Assembly (NCBI RefSeq): GCF_004298475.1
Contig: NZ_SCRP01000010.1
Location: 1 to 64,000, forward strand
Direction of reading: 5' to 3'
DNA: 64,000 nt
Source: Paraburkholderia sp.
GTDB taxonomy: Bacteria > Pseudomonadota > Gammaproteobacteria > Burkholderiales > Burkholderiaceae
In this document: in pieces, positions 16,658 to 26,138 of the stretch
How positions within the stretch are numbered: the stretch's first letter is position 1
How the letters are laid out: every line of letters begins with the position of its first letter
Program-made: the position numbers and the translations under genes
The notes under the pieces: model-generated
Database searches by the model: none
What the model was told of the DNA's origin: nothing
What the model saw: the letters and a program-made list of their open reading frames with translations, nothing else

Positions 16658-17173
16658 TCAGACGGCGGCTGAAGCGGCGTCGAGCCGCTTGCCGAGGATG
16701 ATGAGATCGCGCTCGACGCCGTCGAGCACGGCGACGCGCGGCAGCGATCCCCACACGGCAAAGCCGAAGCTGGTGAAAAGCCGCATGCTCGGCTCATTGT
16801 GGCCGAACACGAAACCCAGCACCGTATGGATGTCGAGTCCCGGCGCGGCTTCGATGGCGGCGGCGAGCAACTGCCGGCCGAGCCCCTTGCCGCGCGCGGC
16901 TTCGTCCAGATAGAGGCTGACTTCGGAGGTGTGGCGATAGGCCGGACGCCCGTAAAAGTCGGAAAAGCTCAGCCACGCGACGACGCGGCCGCCTTCTTCG
17001 ACCACCCACAGCGGCCGTTTCGCGGGGCCGTGCGCGTGGAACCACGGCAGGCGGCTTTCCACGCTGACCGGCTCCAGATCGGCGGTGACGAGCCGTGACG
17101 GCACGGTCGAGTTGTAGATCGCGACGATGTCATGCAGATCGTCGAGGGTGGCATCGCGGTAGACAAGACTCAT
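16658..17173 (-). CDS. GNAT N-acetyltransferase, phosphinothricin-acetyltransferase-like
   Basis: A 171-residue GNAT-fold protein. The acetyl-CoA loop is ARGKGLGRQLL, and the sequence resembles the PAT/BAR group (IYNSTVPSR, WFHAHG, WLSFSDFYGRPAYRHTSEVSLYL). It would acetylate a small amine-containing compound; the substrate is unknown. It lies between holB and tatD, a position often held by a PilZ-type gene in related runs. Ribosome site weak; a TTG three codons upstream is possible. Confidence 0.85.
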   Translation of the reverse strand: MSLVYRDATLDDLHDIVAIYNSTVPSRLVTADLEPVSVESRLPWFHAHGPAKRPLWVVEEGGRVVAWLSFSDFYGRPAYRHTSEVSLYLDEAARGKGLGRQLLAAAIEAAPGLDIHTVLGFVFGHNEPSMRLFTSFGFAVWGSLPRVAVLDGVERDLIILGKRLDAASAAV

Positions 17174-17244
17174 GGTGATCAAGATTCGGATAACGGCTCG
17201 CCGTGCTGCCGATGGCGCGCAGGCCGGTCCATCCCGGCCTGGGC

Positions 17245-18291
17245 TCAGGCGAACAATTCACGATAGCCGAGAAACAGCTCCTCGAACACGAGGCGGGCGT
17301 TCAGCGGATGGTTCTCCACGGCGCGCTGGCGCGTGACGGTCTTCAGATACCGTGCGAGCGCGCTGGCGTCGAGCTTCGCGGCGCAGTGCGCGAGCGCGGC
17401 GTTTGCTTGCGGGAAATAACGCGGACGGCCCGCCGTGCGCTCGGCCAGCAGATCGTAGACCCAGCGCTGCAGCCATCCGAGCACGAGCGGCACCGGCAGC
17501 TTCTGCAGCGTTTCGCCGCACGCAAAGGCATCGCACGCAGCGCCCGCCGAAAGCTGCACGATCGTCCAGTCGCGCAAGGTGCGGTTCTCGTCGTGCGCGA
17601 GCGCGAGTGCCGCGAGCGGCGCACCGCCCGCCTCGGCAAGCAAGCCCGACGCTCCAGCCACGCCTTGTGCCGCGAGCCACGATTCGGCGGCCTCGGGCGC
17701 TGGCGTCGTCATCGGCCACTGGCGGCAGCGGCTGATGATGGTCGGCAAGAGCCGGTCGACGCGCGCCGACACCAGCAGGAACACGACACCGGCGGGCGGC
17801 TCTTCCAGCGTCTTCAGCAGTGCATTCGCGGCAGCCACGTTGAGCGCTTCGGCTGGGTACAGTACGACCACGCGCAGGCCGCCGCGATGCGAGCCGACGC
17901 CCGCGAAGTCGAGCAGCGCGCGCACCTGCTCGATGCGGATCTCTTTGCTGGGCGTGCGGCTTTTCTTGCCGTCATCGTCGCCCTTATCGCCTTTCTCGGC
18001 AGCCTTCTCGCCGTCCTCTGCGCCCGGCATTCCGGCTTCACCGGCCAGCGCTTCGGGGACGACGATCCGATAGTCGGGATGGTTGCCCTGCATGAGCCAC
18101 TTGCACGCGGGACAGGTATCGCACGGCTCGCCATTGGGCTTCGGGGCTTCGCAGAGCAGACCCTGAGCCAGGTGCTGCGCAAAGCGGAGCTTGCCGATTC
18201 CGGCCTGGCCGTGCAGCAGCAGCGCGTGCGGCCAGTGGCTGCGCAATTGCTGAAGGCGCTCCCAGTCGCCGGTCTGCCACGGATAGATCAT
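17245..18291 (-). CDS. holB: DNA polymerase III delta' subunit
   Basis: A 348-residue clamp-loader subunit. It has a P-loop-like GQAGIGKLRFAQ (typical of delta', which does not hydrolyse ATP), a zinc-binding CDTCPACKW cysteine cluster, ALLKTLEEPP, and TIISRCRQW carrying the SRC motif. A charged low-complexity insertion (about residues 88-115, rich in Lys, Asp, Glu and Gly) is longer than in many homologues. It loads the sliding clamp at replication forks. Between tmk and the GNAT gene in one transcription direction. Confidence 0.94.
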   Translation of the reverse strand: MIYPWQTGDWERLQQLRSHWPHALLLHGQAGIGKLRFAQHLAQGLLCEAPKPNGEPCDTCPACKWLMQGNHPDYRIVVPEALAGEAGMPGAEDGEKAAEKGDKGDDDGKKSRTPSKEIRIEQVRALLDFAGVGSHRGGLRVVVLYPAEALNVAAANALLKTLEEPPAGVVFLLVSARVDRLLPTIISRCRQWPMTTPAPEAAESWLAAQGVAGASGLLAEAGGAPLAALALAHDENRTLRDWTIVQLSAGAACDAFACGETLQKLPVPLVLGWLQRWVYDLLAERTAGRPRYFPQANAALAHCAAKLDASALARYLKTVTRQRAVENHPLNARLVFEELFLGYRELFA

Positions 18292-18377
18292 TTTTGAATC
18301 AATCGGTTAGCGGAGAAAGTCAGGATTTGAGGCGAACTCAATACCAAGCCATGAATTCTGCAAATAACGTTTTTAAA

Positions 18378-18998
18378 TCAAAGCGCTGCAATGATTTCTT
18401 CGAGTTGTTTGCGAATCGCTTCGATGCTTTGCGTCGAATCGACGATCGAGAACCGGCATGGCGCCTCTTCGGCCCGGCGCAAATATTCGTCGCGCGTGCG
18501 GGTGAAGAACGCCTCGGTTTCGCGCTCGAAGCGGTCCGGCTCGCGCGCCGCGCCGCGCCGTTCGCTCGCCGTATCGGTCGGCACGTCGAACAGCACCGTC
18601 CGGTCGGGCTGGAAACCACCCTGCACCCAGCGCTCCAGCGCCTCCAGCTTGTCGCGCGGCAACCCGCGGCCGCCGCCCTGATAGGCGAAGGTGGCGTCGG
18701 TGAAGCGGTCGGAGAGCACCCAGTCGCCCCGCACGAGCGCCGGCTCGATGACCTGCGCGAGATGCTCGCGGCGCGCGGCGAACATCAGCAGCGCCTCGGT
18801 TTCGAGGTCCATCGACTGGTGCAGCAGGATTTCGCGCAGCGTTTCGCCAAGGGGCGTGCCGCCCGGTTCGCGCGTCATGACCACCGTGCGCCCGCTGGGG
18901 GCGAGCTTGTCGGCGAGCCTGTCGCGAAACCAGGCCAGATGCGTGGTCTTGCCCGCACCGTCAATGCCCTCGAACGTGATGAATCGGCCCCGCGCCAT
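18378..18998 (-). CDS. tmk: Thymidylate kinase
   Basis: A 206-residue dTMP kinase that makes dTDP for DNA synthesis. P-loop [11 protein letters not shown] near the N-terminus, [11 protein letters not shown], the DR motif in [19 protein letters not shown], and a LID-like arginine region ([12 protein letters not shown]). Its ATG directly follows the mltG stop codon (TAAATG), indicating translational coupling. Confidence 0.96.
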   Translation of the reverse strand: MARGRFITFEGIDGAGKTTHLAWFRDRLADKLAPSGRTVVMTREPGGTPLGETLREILLHQSMDLETEALLMFAARREHLAQVIEPALVRGDWVLSDRFTDATFAYQGGGRGLPRDKLEALERWVQGGFQPDRTVLFDVPTDTASERRGAAREPDRFERETEAFFTRTRDEYLRRAEEAPCRFSIVDSTQSIEAIRKQLEEIIAAL

Positions 18999-20009
18999 TT
19001 ACTGCCCTCGAATGTATTTGTCGACGGCCTTGTTGTGGTCGACAAGATTGTCAGAAAAAACGCTGCTGCCATCGCCGCGCGCCACGAAATACAGCGCGGT
19101 GGTCGACGCCGGATTCATCGCCGCCTGCAACGATGCGGCGCCCGGCAGTGAGATCGGCGTCGGCGGCAGGCCGGGGCGCAGGTACGTATTGTAAAGACTG
19201 TCGGTCTGCAGATCGCGTTTGTGCAGGCGGCCGCCATAGCGCTCGCCAAGGCCGTAGATCACGGCCGGATCGGTCTGCAGCGGCATACCGGCACGCAGCC
19301 GGTTCGCGAACACGGCGGCGACGAGCGGCCGGTCATCCGCCCGGCCCGTCTCTTTCTCGATGAGCGAGGCGAGCGTGAGCGCCTCATACGGCGACCTGAA
19401 CGGCAGCCCCGGCGCGCGCGCGGCCCACGCATCGGTGAGGCGCGTGTTCATGAGCCGATAGGCGCGGCGGTACACGTCGAGGTCGCTCGTATCTTTGTCG
19501 AACAGATAGGTGTCGGGGAAAAACAGGCCTTCGGCGTTGCCCGTCGGTGCCGCTGGCACGCCGATCGCGGCCAGTATCTGCGCGTCGGTCATGCCTGCGG
19601 TGTCGTGGTGCAGCGCGGGGTTCGCATCGAGTTCGGCCCGCATGCGCTTGAAGGTCCAGCCTTCGATGATCGTCGCGACGTATTCGTTGACGTCGCCGAG
19701 CGCCATTTTCTGCAACACTTCGTACGGCGTCACGCCGAGCTTGAATTCGTAGTTGCCGGATTTGAGCTTGCTCTGGAGGCCGAGCGCGCGCGTCATCAGC
19801 ACGAACAGCTCGGTCTGGATGGGCACGCCGCCGCTTTGCAACTGCGCCGTGACGCTGCGCACGGTGCTGCGCGGCTTGATGGTGACGTCGAGTTGTGCGG
19901 AGGCGAGCGGGACAGGCGCGGTGGCCCAATACCAGACACCGGCCACCGCGCCGGCGCCGAGCACCGCGAGCGCAGCACCGGCGATAAGGCATTTCTTCAG
20001 GAGGGACAT
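18999..20009 (-). CDS. mltG: Endolytic murein transglycosylase
   Basis: A 335-residue YceG-like protein with one N-terminal membrane helix (about residues 5-27) and a periplasmic catalytic domain that cuts nascent glycan strands. The catalytic glutamate lies in ASLIEKETGR, and the hallmark blocks FFPDTYLF, VFANRLRAGMPLQTDP and PTPISLPGAASLQAAMNP are present. The start could also be a GTG three codons upstream. It heads the mltG-tmk-holB run and is divergent from ygfZ across about 80 bp. Confidence 0.95.
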   Translation of the reverse strand: MSLLKKCLIAGAALAVLGAGAVAGVWYWATAPVPLASAQLDVTIKPRSTVRSVTAQLQSGGVPIQTELFVLMTRALGLQSKLKSGNYEFKLGVTPYEVLQKMALGDVNEYVATIIEGWTFKRMRAELDANPALHHDTAGMTDAQILAAIGVPAAPTGNAEGLFFPDTYLFDKDTSDLDVYRRAYRLMNTRLTDAWAARAPGLPFRSPYEALTLASLIEKETGRADDRPLVAAVFANRLRAGMPLQTDPAVIYGLGERYGGRLHKRDLQTDSLYNTYLRPGLPPTPISLPGAASLQAAMNPASTTALYFVARGDGSSVFSDNLVDHNKAVDKYIRGQ

Positions 20010-20087
20010 GCGGAACACGGCTCAAGTGGACCTCATATAATAACTGCTTGCCCTCGCCAACGTCAGGATTGACTGTTCACCGAATCC

Positions 20088-21119
20088 ATGAACTCCCCGC
20101 TCGACTCTGCTGCAACGCTCCCGCCCACCGCCACCGAACGCCCCGCTGCCGACGACTTTGACGCCGTGCTCAAGCGCGGCGCGTACGCGATCCTGCCGCA
20201 GTTAGGCGTGATCGACGCTCACGGCGACGATGCCGCAAGCTTCCTGCACAACCAGCTCACCAACGACGTCCAGCATCTCGACGTGACCGGCGCGCGCCTC
20301 GCGGGCTACTGCTCGCCGAAGGGCCGCCTGCTCGCGTCGTTCCTCACCTGGAAGACCGGCGACACGATTCGCCTGCTGATGTCGAAGGACCTGCAGGCGA
20401 GCGTGCAGAAACGTCTTTCGATGTTCGTGCTGCGCTCGAAAGCGAAGCTCACCGATGGCAGCAGCGCACTGCTCGTGGTCGGCCTCGCGGGCGACGTACG
20501 CGACGCGCTCGCCGCACAGTTCAACGCGCTGCCCGACGGCGTCCACGTCAAGGTGGACGATCCGGCCGGTACGCTGATCCGCGTGCCCGATGCAGCCGGT
20601 CGCCTTCGCTATCTGTGGATCGGCCCGAAAGAAGCGGTCGAGGCACGGCTCGCCGCGCTCGACGGCCAGTTGAAGCGCGTCGCCCCCGAGGTCTGGGACT
20701 GGCTCGATATCCACGCGGGCGAGCCGCGCATCACGCAGCCGATCTCCGAGCAGTTCGTTCCGCAGATGGTCAACTACGACGTGATCGGCGGCGTGAACTT
20801 CAAGAAGGGCTGCTATCCGGGCCAGGAGGTCGTCGCGCGCAGCCAGTATCGCGGCACGATCAAGCGCCGCACGTCGCTCGCGAGCGTTGCGGCGGGCCTC
20901 GATGTTGCGCGTGCGGGCGTCGAACTCTTTCACTCGGACGATCCGGGCCAGCCGTGCGGGATGATCGTCAACGCGGCTGCGGCGCCCGATGGCGGCGTCG
21001 ACGTGCTCGTCGAGATCAAGCTCGCCGCGCTCGAATCGGGCAGCGTGCATCTGGGCGCGGCGGATGGTCCGGCGCTGCGCTTCCTGCCGCTGCCGTACGC
21101 CCTGCCCGCCGAGGCCTGA
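20088..21119 (+). CDS. ygfZ: Folate-binding protein YgfZ (Fe-S cluster/tRNA modification)
   Basis: A 343-residue GcvT-like protein. The signature KGCYPGQEVVAR with the conserved cysteine is present near residue 245, and LIDAHGDDAASFLHNQLTND-type folate-domain sequence lies at the N-terminus. YgfZ helps maintain certain Fe-S enzymes, including the tRNA methylthiolase MiaB, in a folate-dependent way. Divergent from mltG. Confidence 0.92.
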   Translation: MNSPLDSAATLPPTATERPAADDFDAVLKRGAYAILPQLGVIDAHGDDAASFLHNQLTNDVQHLDVTGARLAGYCSPKGRLLASFLTWKTGDTIRLLMSKDLQASVQKRLSMFVLRSKAKLTDGSSALLVVGLAGDVRDALAAQFNALPDGVHVKVDDPAGTLIRVPDAAGRLRYLWIGPKEAVEARLAALDGQLKRVAPEVWDWLDIHAGEPRITQPISEQFVPQMVNYDVIGGVNFKKGCYPGQEVVARSQYRGTIKRRTSLASVAAGLDVARAGVELFHSDDPGQPCGMIVNAAAAPDGGVDVLVEIKLAALESGSVHLGAADGPALRFLPLPYALPAEA

Positions 21120-21170
21120 CGCGTTGGCGCTGCTTCGTCAGCTCGCGCGTGGCGTGACGGGCGCGCAGGC

Positions 21171-21230
21171 GGTTGTGTCCGCGCTTGTGCCAACGGGTGT
21201 GCCAACGCTTGTGCCCGCGGTTGTGCCAAA
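21171..21230. repeat. Five tandem copies of a 12-bp repeat
   Basis: Units at 21171, 21183, 21195, 21207 and 21219 follow the consensus GSTTGTGCCAAC with one to three changes each. The array lies between ygfZ and the NRDE gene and ends 30 bp before the latter's GTG start. The period is a multiple of three, so a frame stays open through it, but no gene is supported. Confidence 0.8.
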
Positions 21231-21260
21231 TAGGCTGGCGCACGCGCGGGATCTGACGCC

Positions 21261-22112
21261 GTGTGCCTGATCGTCTTCGACTGGCGTCCTCACGCGCGCG
21301 ACGGTGCGCTCTTCACGCTCGCCGCGAATCGCGACGAATTCCTGCGCCGTACCGCCGATCCGCTGCACTGGTGGCAAGCAGCGCCCGGCGTGCTCGCGGG
21401 GCGCGATCTGGTGGGCGGCGGAACGTGGCTCGGCATGACGCGCGGCGGCCGCTTCGCCGCGCTCACGAATTACCGCGCGCCGCACGAGATGCGCCCCGAT
21501 GCGCCCACGCGCGGCACGCTCGTTTCGGCGTGGCTCACGGGCGCCGAGGGGCAGCCGGACACGCCGCTCGGCTATCTCGCCGAAGTGGCGCGCGATGGCA
21601 GCCTGTACAACGGTTTTAATCTGGTGGTGGGCGACTGGACGCGGCGCGAACTGGCCTGGTACTGCAATCGCGGCGATCTCGCGCCCGCGCTGCTGCCCGA
21701 GGGCACGCACGGCATTTCGAACGCCGTGCTCGATACACCGTGGCCCAAGCTTGTGAGGAAGCGCACCGAACTCGCGCAACTCATCAATGGCGCGATGGAT
21801 GTAACGGAAACTGGCCCGGCAAAGCCCGCGCCGCTCGAACGGCTCGTCGAGATGATGCGCGATCCGCAAGTCGCCCGCGACGACGAACTGCCCGCCACCG
21901 GCATCCCGCTCGCACGCGAACGCGCGCTCTCGGCGGCCTTCATCGACACACCCGATTACGGCACGCGCGGCACGACCGCGCTACGCGTGAGCGTAGAGGA
22001 CGAGCGTATCGAAGTCGAAGCACTCGAACGCAGCGACGACAACGGCTCGCACCGCATCGAGCGGCCCGGCCACTTCGAGCGCCACGAAGCGTTCTCGATC
22101 GTTCTGCCCTAA
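21261..22112 (+). CDS. NRDE/TANGO2-family protein
   Basis: A 283-residue protein of the NRDE (TANGO2) family. The N-terminus MCLIVFDWRP with the conserved Cys2 and the name-giving NRDE motif at residues 23-26 are intact, followed by PGVLAGRDLVGGGTWLGMTRGGRFAALTNYR, typical of the family. Work on eukaryotic and bacterial relatives links it to haem or lipid/CoA handling; the reaction is unsettled. The start is GTG, fixed by the MC N-terminus. Convergent with the hydrolase gene. Confidence 0.9.
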   Translation: MCLIVFDWRPHARDGALFTLAANRDEFLRRTADPLHWWQAAPGVLAGRDLVGGGTWLGMTRGGRFAALTNYRAPHEMRPDAPTRGTLVSAWLTGAEGQPDTPLGYLAEVARDGSLYNGFNLVVGDWTRRELAWYCNRGDLAPALLPEGTHGISNAVLDTPWPKLVRKRTELAQLINGAMDVTETGPAKPAPLERLVEMMRDPQVARDDELPATGIPLARERALSAAFIDTPDYGTRGTTALRVSVEDERIEVEALERSDDNGSHRIERPGHFERHEAFSIVLP

Positions 22113-22157
22113 CGGCCTTGTCGCCGGTCTCAACACCGCCCTCGCCGCCGGACGCGC

Positions 22158-23120
22158 TCAGTCGCCCGTGCCGAACGCCTCGCGCAGCGCCTGCGCCGCC
22201 TCGGCATGCGCGCGCCGCGCATCCTCCACGAAACCGCCCATCTTGAAGAACTCGTGGATCATGCCCGGGTAGTGCGCGAGCGTCACGGCGTTGCCCGCGT
22301 CGCGCAGTTTCTGCGCATAGGCTTCGCCTTCATCGACTAGCGGATCGTATTGCGCGACCGCAATCCAGGCGGGCGCGAGCCCCGCGAAACTAGGCGCCTC
22401 GCGCGTGCCGTCGAGCGGCGCGAAGCGCCAGTCGTCGCGATCGTTTGCGTCGCGCACATAGTGATTGAAGAACCACTGGATCGTTTCGGCCGTGAGCAGA
22501 TGGCCATCGGCCAGACGCGCATGCGAATCCGTGTCCTGGTACCCGCACGTGCCCGGATAGATCAGCAGTTGCAGCACGGGCGCCCTGCCCGCATCGCGCG
22601 CGAGCACCGTACATACCGCGGCGAGCGTGCCGCCTGCGCTGTCGCCGCCCACCGCGAGACGCGCTGGAGCGATCGCGTATTCGGCCGCGTGCGCGTGCAG
22701 CCAGCTATAGGCGTCGAAGCTGTCGTGGACCGCAGTCGGAAACAGATGCTCCGGCGCAAGCCGGTAATCGACCGACAAGACCGCGCAGTGCGCGTCGCGC
22801 GCGAACATGCGGCATAGCGCGTCGTGCGTATCCACACTGCCCACCGTAAAGCCGCCGCCGTGCAGATACACGAGCGCGGGCAGCGGTTCGGCCCAGTGCG
22901 GTTCGACCGGGTAATACAGACGTGCCCGGATCGTTGCGCCGTCGCGCACCGGCACATCGAGGTCTTCTACCGAATGCATCGGCGCGGAAGGGATCTCCAG
23001 CACCGAGGCACTCTTCTCATACGACGCACGGGCCTCGTGCGGCGCGAGCGTGTGATACGGCGCCCGTCGTGCGCGGGCCACCATTTCAAGTACCAACGCA
23101 ATCTTCGCGTTCAACGTCAT
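22158..23120 (-). CDS. Alpha/beta hydrolase of the hormone-sensitive-lipase family
   Basis: A 320-residue esterase/lipase. The oxyanion-hole HGGG is at residues 87-90, the nucleophile S161 sits in GGDSAGG, DYRLAPEH is the conserved block after it, and the acidic and His residues are in DPLVDEGEAY and YPGMIHEFF. It would release fatty acids from short or medium esters. It follows the SDR gene by 11 bp, so it belongs to the downstream end of the lipid catabolism cluster. Confidence 0.92.
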   Translation of the reverse strand: MTLNAKIALVLEMVARARRAPYHTLAPHEARASYEKSASVLEIPSAPMHSVEDLDVPVRDGATIRARLYYPVEPHWAEPLPALVYLHGGGFTVGSVDTHDALCRMFARDAHCAVLSVDYRLAPEHLFPTAVHDSFDAYSWLHAHAAEYAIAPARLAVGGDSAGGTLAAVCTVLARDAGRAPVLQLLIYPGTCGYQDTDSHARLADGHLLTAETIQWFFNHYVRDANDRDDWRFAPLDGTREAPSFAGLAPAWIAVAQYDPLVDEGEAYAQKLRDAGNAVTLAHYPGMIHEFFKMGGFVEDARRAHAEAAQALREAFGTGD

Positions 23121-23131
23121 GGTCGTTCAAA

Positions 23132-24010
23132 TCAGGAAGCGTGCTTCACTTCCGGTTTCAGCGAAAGCGGATCAATGGGGTTGCGCAATGTTTCGATATC
23201 CTCATGGCGCATTTTCACCGACGCGAGAATCCCCGGATGCGTGAGGATATAGAAGCGCCCTTCGCGCACGGCCTCGAACGTCTGCGCCGCGACGTCCGCG
23301 GGCGTCAGGCGGCCCGAGCGCACCGCGCGCTGCAGTTGCAGATCCGCAGCCTGCTGGGAGCGCGTGAGCGGCGCGTCGTTGCGCAGATCGTCGGGACGGG
23401 AGCGCTCGGCATTGGCGATGCCGGTGGGCACGAACGCCGGGCACAAGAGCGAGCAGCCGACCGTCGCGCCAACGCTCTTCAGGTCGTGATAAAGCGTCTC
23501 GGTGAGCGAGACGACGGCGTGCTTCGACGCGTTATAGACGCCCATCGCGGGCGGCGACAGGAGTCCCGCCACCGACGCCGTATTGACGATATGCGCCGGT
23601 TCGCCCTGCGCGAGCATGATCGGCGTGAAGGCGCGCACGCCGTTGGCGACGCCCATCACGTTGACGCCGAACACCCAATCCCAGTCCTTCGCGCTGCTCT
23701 CCCACACGAAGCCGCCGGTGCCGACGCCCGCATTGTTGAAGAGCAGATGCACCTTGCCGAAAGCGTCGAGCGCGGCCTTCGCGAGCGCATCGACGGCTGC
23801 CGGGTCGCGCACGTCGGTCGGCACGCCGATCGCTTCGGCGCCTGCCGCACGCATTGCGGCGACCGTCTCATCGAGCGGCGTCTTGTCGACATCGGCGAGC
23901 ACGAGCTTCATGCCGAGCGCGGCGGCCTTTTCGGCGAACGCGCGGCCGAAGCCGCTCGCCGCGCCGGTGATGACGGCCACGCGGCCGTCGAACTGGAACG
24001 GATCAGGCAT
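23132..24010 (-). CDS. SDR-family oxidoreductase
   Basis: A 292-residue classical short-chain dehydrogenase. NAD(P)-binding TGAASGFG at residues 15-22, NNAG at 92-95, catalytic S146, Y159 and K163 (YNASK). The substrate is not evident; the long C-terminal part (after residue 200) resembles members placed in lipid clusters. The start at 24010 follows AGGA; the frame opens nine codons earlier. Confidence 0.9.
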   Translation of the reverse strand: MPDPFQFDGRVAVITGAASGFGRAFAEKAAALGMKLVLADVDKTPLDETVAAMRAAGAEAIGVPTDVRDPAAVDALAKAALDAFGKVHLLFNNAGVGTGGFVWESSAKDWDWVFGVNVMGVANGVRAFTPIMLAQGEPAHIVNTASVAGLLSPPAMGVYNASKHAVVSLTETLYHDLKSVGATVGCSLLCPAFVPTGIANAERSRPDDLRNDAPLTRSQQAADLQLQRAVRSGRLTPADVAAQTFEAVREGRFYILTHPGILASVKMRHEDIETLRNPIDPLSLKPEVKHAS

Positions 24011-24124
24011 TGCGTATCCTGCGGTAGGGAGCGTCAACGAAACGGGCCAGCGCGCCTCGCGCCGGCCCGGCCGGGTCAGACCAAGCGATGAATCAGGCTG
24101 TAAATCAGACTGTAAATCAGCGCG

Positions 24125-25123
24125 TTAGATCAGCTTGACGAGCTGCTTGCCGAAATTCTGGCCCTTGAGCATGCCGAGGAATGCGGCGGGCGCGTTTTCG
24201 AGTCCGTCCGCCACCGTCTCGCGATACACAAGCTGCTTCTGCGCGACGAGCGTGCCGAGTTCCTTGAGCGCCTGCGGCCACAGCTCCATGTGCTCGCTGA
24301 CGATGAAACCCTGCACGAGCAAGCGCTGCGTGAGCAGCAGCGCGGGATATTTCAGCGGTTGCGGCTGGCCGTCGTAGCCCGAGATAAAGCCGCACAACGC
24401 AATGCGGCCGAATGCGTTCATGCGCGCGAGCGTCGCGTCGAGCACCTCGCCGCCGACATTCTCGAAGTAGCCGTCGACGCCATCGGGCGTCGCCGCCTTG
24501 AGCGCCTCATAAAGATTGCCGGCCTTGTAGTCGACGCACGCATCGAAGCCCAGCGTTTCGACCACATAGCGGCACTTCTGCTCGCCGCCCGCGATGCCGA
24601 CCGCGCGGCACCCCGCGCGCTTCGCGAGCTGGCCGACCACGCTGCCGACCGCGCCGCTCGCCGCGCTCACGACAATCGTTTCACCGGCCTTCGGCGCGAT
24701 GATGCGGTTCAGCCCGTACCAGGCGGTGACGCCCGGCATGCCGACGGGACCGAGATACGCGGAAAGCGGAACGTGCGTGGTATCGACGATATTCAGGCCC
24801 GAGCCGTCCGACGTGCCGAATTCCTGCCAGCCGAACATGCCGATCACTTTGTCGCCGGCCTTGAACTTCGGATTGAGCGACTCGACGACTTCGCCGACTG
24901 TGCCGCCGATCATCACTTCATTGAGCGGCTGCGGCGTGGCATACGACTTCGCGTCGTTCATGCGGCCACGCATGTACGGATCGAGCGACAGGTAATGATT
25001 GCGCACGCGCACCTGGCCTTGTGCAAGCGGTGCGAGCGGCGTCTCGACGAGACGGAAGTTGTCGACGCCCGCCGCGCCTTGCGGGCGTGACGCGAGCAGA
25101 ATCTGACGATTGGTCTGGGTCAT
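24125..25123 (-). CDS. NADP-dependent oxidoreductase, zinc-free MDR family (CurA-like)
   Basis: A 332-residue medium-chain reductase of the leukotriene-B4 dehydrogenase/CurA/YncB group. It shows RNHYLSLDPYMRGRM, GMPGVTAWYGLNRI and the nucleotide-binding GAVGSVVGQLAKRAGCRAVG, and lacks the zinc ligands of alcohol dehydrogenases. Relatives reduce C=C bonds of enones. In this cluster it may act on unsaturated lipid products, but this is inferred from position. Confidence 0.9.
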   Translation of the reverse strand: MTQTNRQILLASRPQGAAGVDNFRLVETPLAPLAQGQVRVRNHYLSLDPYMRGRMNDAKSYATPQPLNEVMIGGTVGEVVESLNPKFKAGDKVIGMFGWQEFGTSDGSGLNIVDTTHVPLSAYLGPVGMPGVTAWYGLNRIIAPKAGETIVVSAASGAVGSVVGQLAKRAGCRAVGIAGGEQKCRYVVETLGFDACVDYKAGNLYEALKAATPDGVDGYFENVGGEVLDATLARMNAFGRIALCGFISGYDGQPQPLKYPALLLTQRLLVQGFIVSEHMELWPQALKELGTLVAQKQLVYRETVADGLENAPAAFLGMLKGQNFGKQLVKLI

Positions 25124-25198
25124 GGCGTTCGCTTTGCGGCGCGAGGCCGCGTAGGGTGGATGCGATTTGCGGGGCAATTAGCGAAGATGCGCGCGGCG

Positions 25199-25675
25199 TC
25201 AGCCGTCGCTCGGTCCCGGTTTCGCGGTGGGATCGCTGCGCAGCCGCTGGCGCGTCACTTCACGCCCCACGGCAAGCCTGCGCATGTATTTGAAGGTGCC
25301 GAGCGCCTTCGCGACGAAGTGGCCCGCGCTGTCGCGGATCTCGCCTTCGCAATAGGCCATCGTCGTCGAGCGGTGCAGTACGCGGCCGTACGCGCGCAAC
25401 TCGCCGCGCCCGGGCTGCATGAAATTCACTTTCATCTCGACGGTGACGACGCCGACGCCGTCCCCCGCGACGCTGCGCGCAGCCATGGCGAGTGCGATGT
25501 CGGCCAGCGTCATCGTCACGCCACCGTGCGCGATATCCCAGGTGTTGAGATGCCACTCGGCCAGCGGCAGCACCACTTCACTCGCACCGTCGGTCGCACT
25601 CACGAGCCGGGCGCCCAGATGATCGACAAACGGGCTTTCGAGGATGGCGGGCGGCGTCTGCGCCTGATCGGTCAT
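25199..25675 (-). CDS. PaaI-family hotdog thioesterase
   Basis: A 158-residue protein with the PaaI-type HGG motif in WDIAHGGVTMTLADIALAMAAR and the C-terminal strands GELRAYGRVLHRSTTMAYCEGEI. It hydrolyses acyl-CoA esters. It starts 8 bp after the Dabb gene stop, so the two are translated from one transcript. Confidence 0.88.
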   Translation of the reverse strand: MTDQAQTPPAILESPFVDHLGARLVSATDGASEVVLPLAEWHLNTWDIAHGGVTMTLADIALAMAARSVAGDGVGVVTVEMKVNFMQPGRGELRAYGRVLHRSTTMAYCEGEIRDSAGHFVAKALGTFKYMRRLAVGREVTRQRLRSDPTAKPGPSDG

Positions 25676-25683
25676 GGACGAAC

Positions 25684-25986
25684 TCACAGTACGTAATCGA
25701 CGCACTGGCGGCCTTCGGACACCGCCCCGGCGAACTTCTTCACGACGACGTGATCGGGGTGATCCTGGTAGGCGTCCAGTGCGGCTTTGTCGGTGAAATC
25801 GGAGACGAGCGCGATGTCGAACGTCGAAGCGAGGCCCGGCTGCGCAAGACCCACTTCCAGATGCAGCGTGCCCGGTACGAGATTGCGGCAGCCTTCGAGC
25901 AAAGCCTTGAATTTCACGAGGTTTTCTTCGCGCGTTGCGCCCTCGGCCGACTCTTTGAGCTTCCACATCACGATATGACGAATCAC
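25684..25986 (-). CDS. Dabb (stress-responsive A/B barrel) protein
   Basis: A 100-residue dimeric alpha-beta barrel domain protein (IRHIVMWKLKE at the N-terminus; LVSDFTDKAALDAYQDHPDHV; VDYVL at the end). The GTG at 25986 is chosen because AAGGTG lies 6 bases upstream and family members normally begin at this IRHIVMWK; an ATG at 26010 is an alternative. Function of most members is unknown. Confidence 0.85.
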   Translation of the reverse strand: MIRHIVMWKLKESAEGATREENLVKFKALLEGCRNLVPGTLHLEVGLAQPGLASTFDIALVSDFTDKAALDAYQDHPDHVVVKKFAGAVSEGRQCVDYVL

Positions 25987-26138
25987 CGTATTCACCTTTT
26001 CAGTCTGCATTGAACGGGTGCCGCACCGGGTGCGCACCGACAGGCGTCATGATACCTGTCCTGCATCCGGCGCGAGCGGCGCTTCTCTCGATGTGTGGCG
26101 CGCGGCGATGGCGCGACTAGCGCACCATCGCGCAAGGG

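Noticed and set aside
21171..21230. CRISPR array
   Set aside because: 12-bp units directly abut each other with no spacers, and no cas gene is near.
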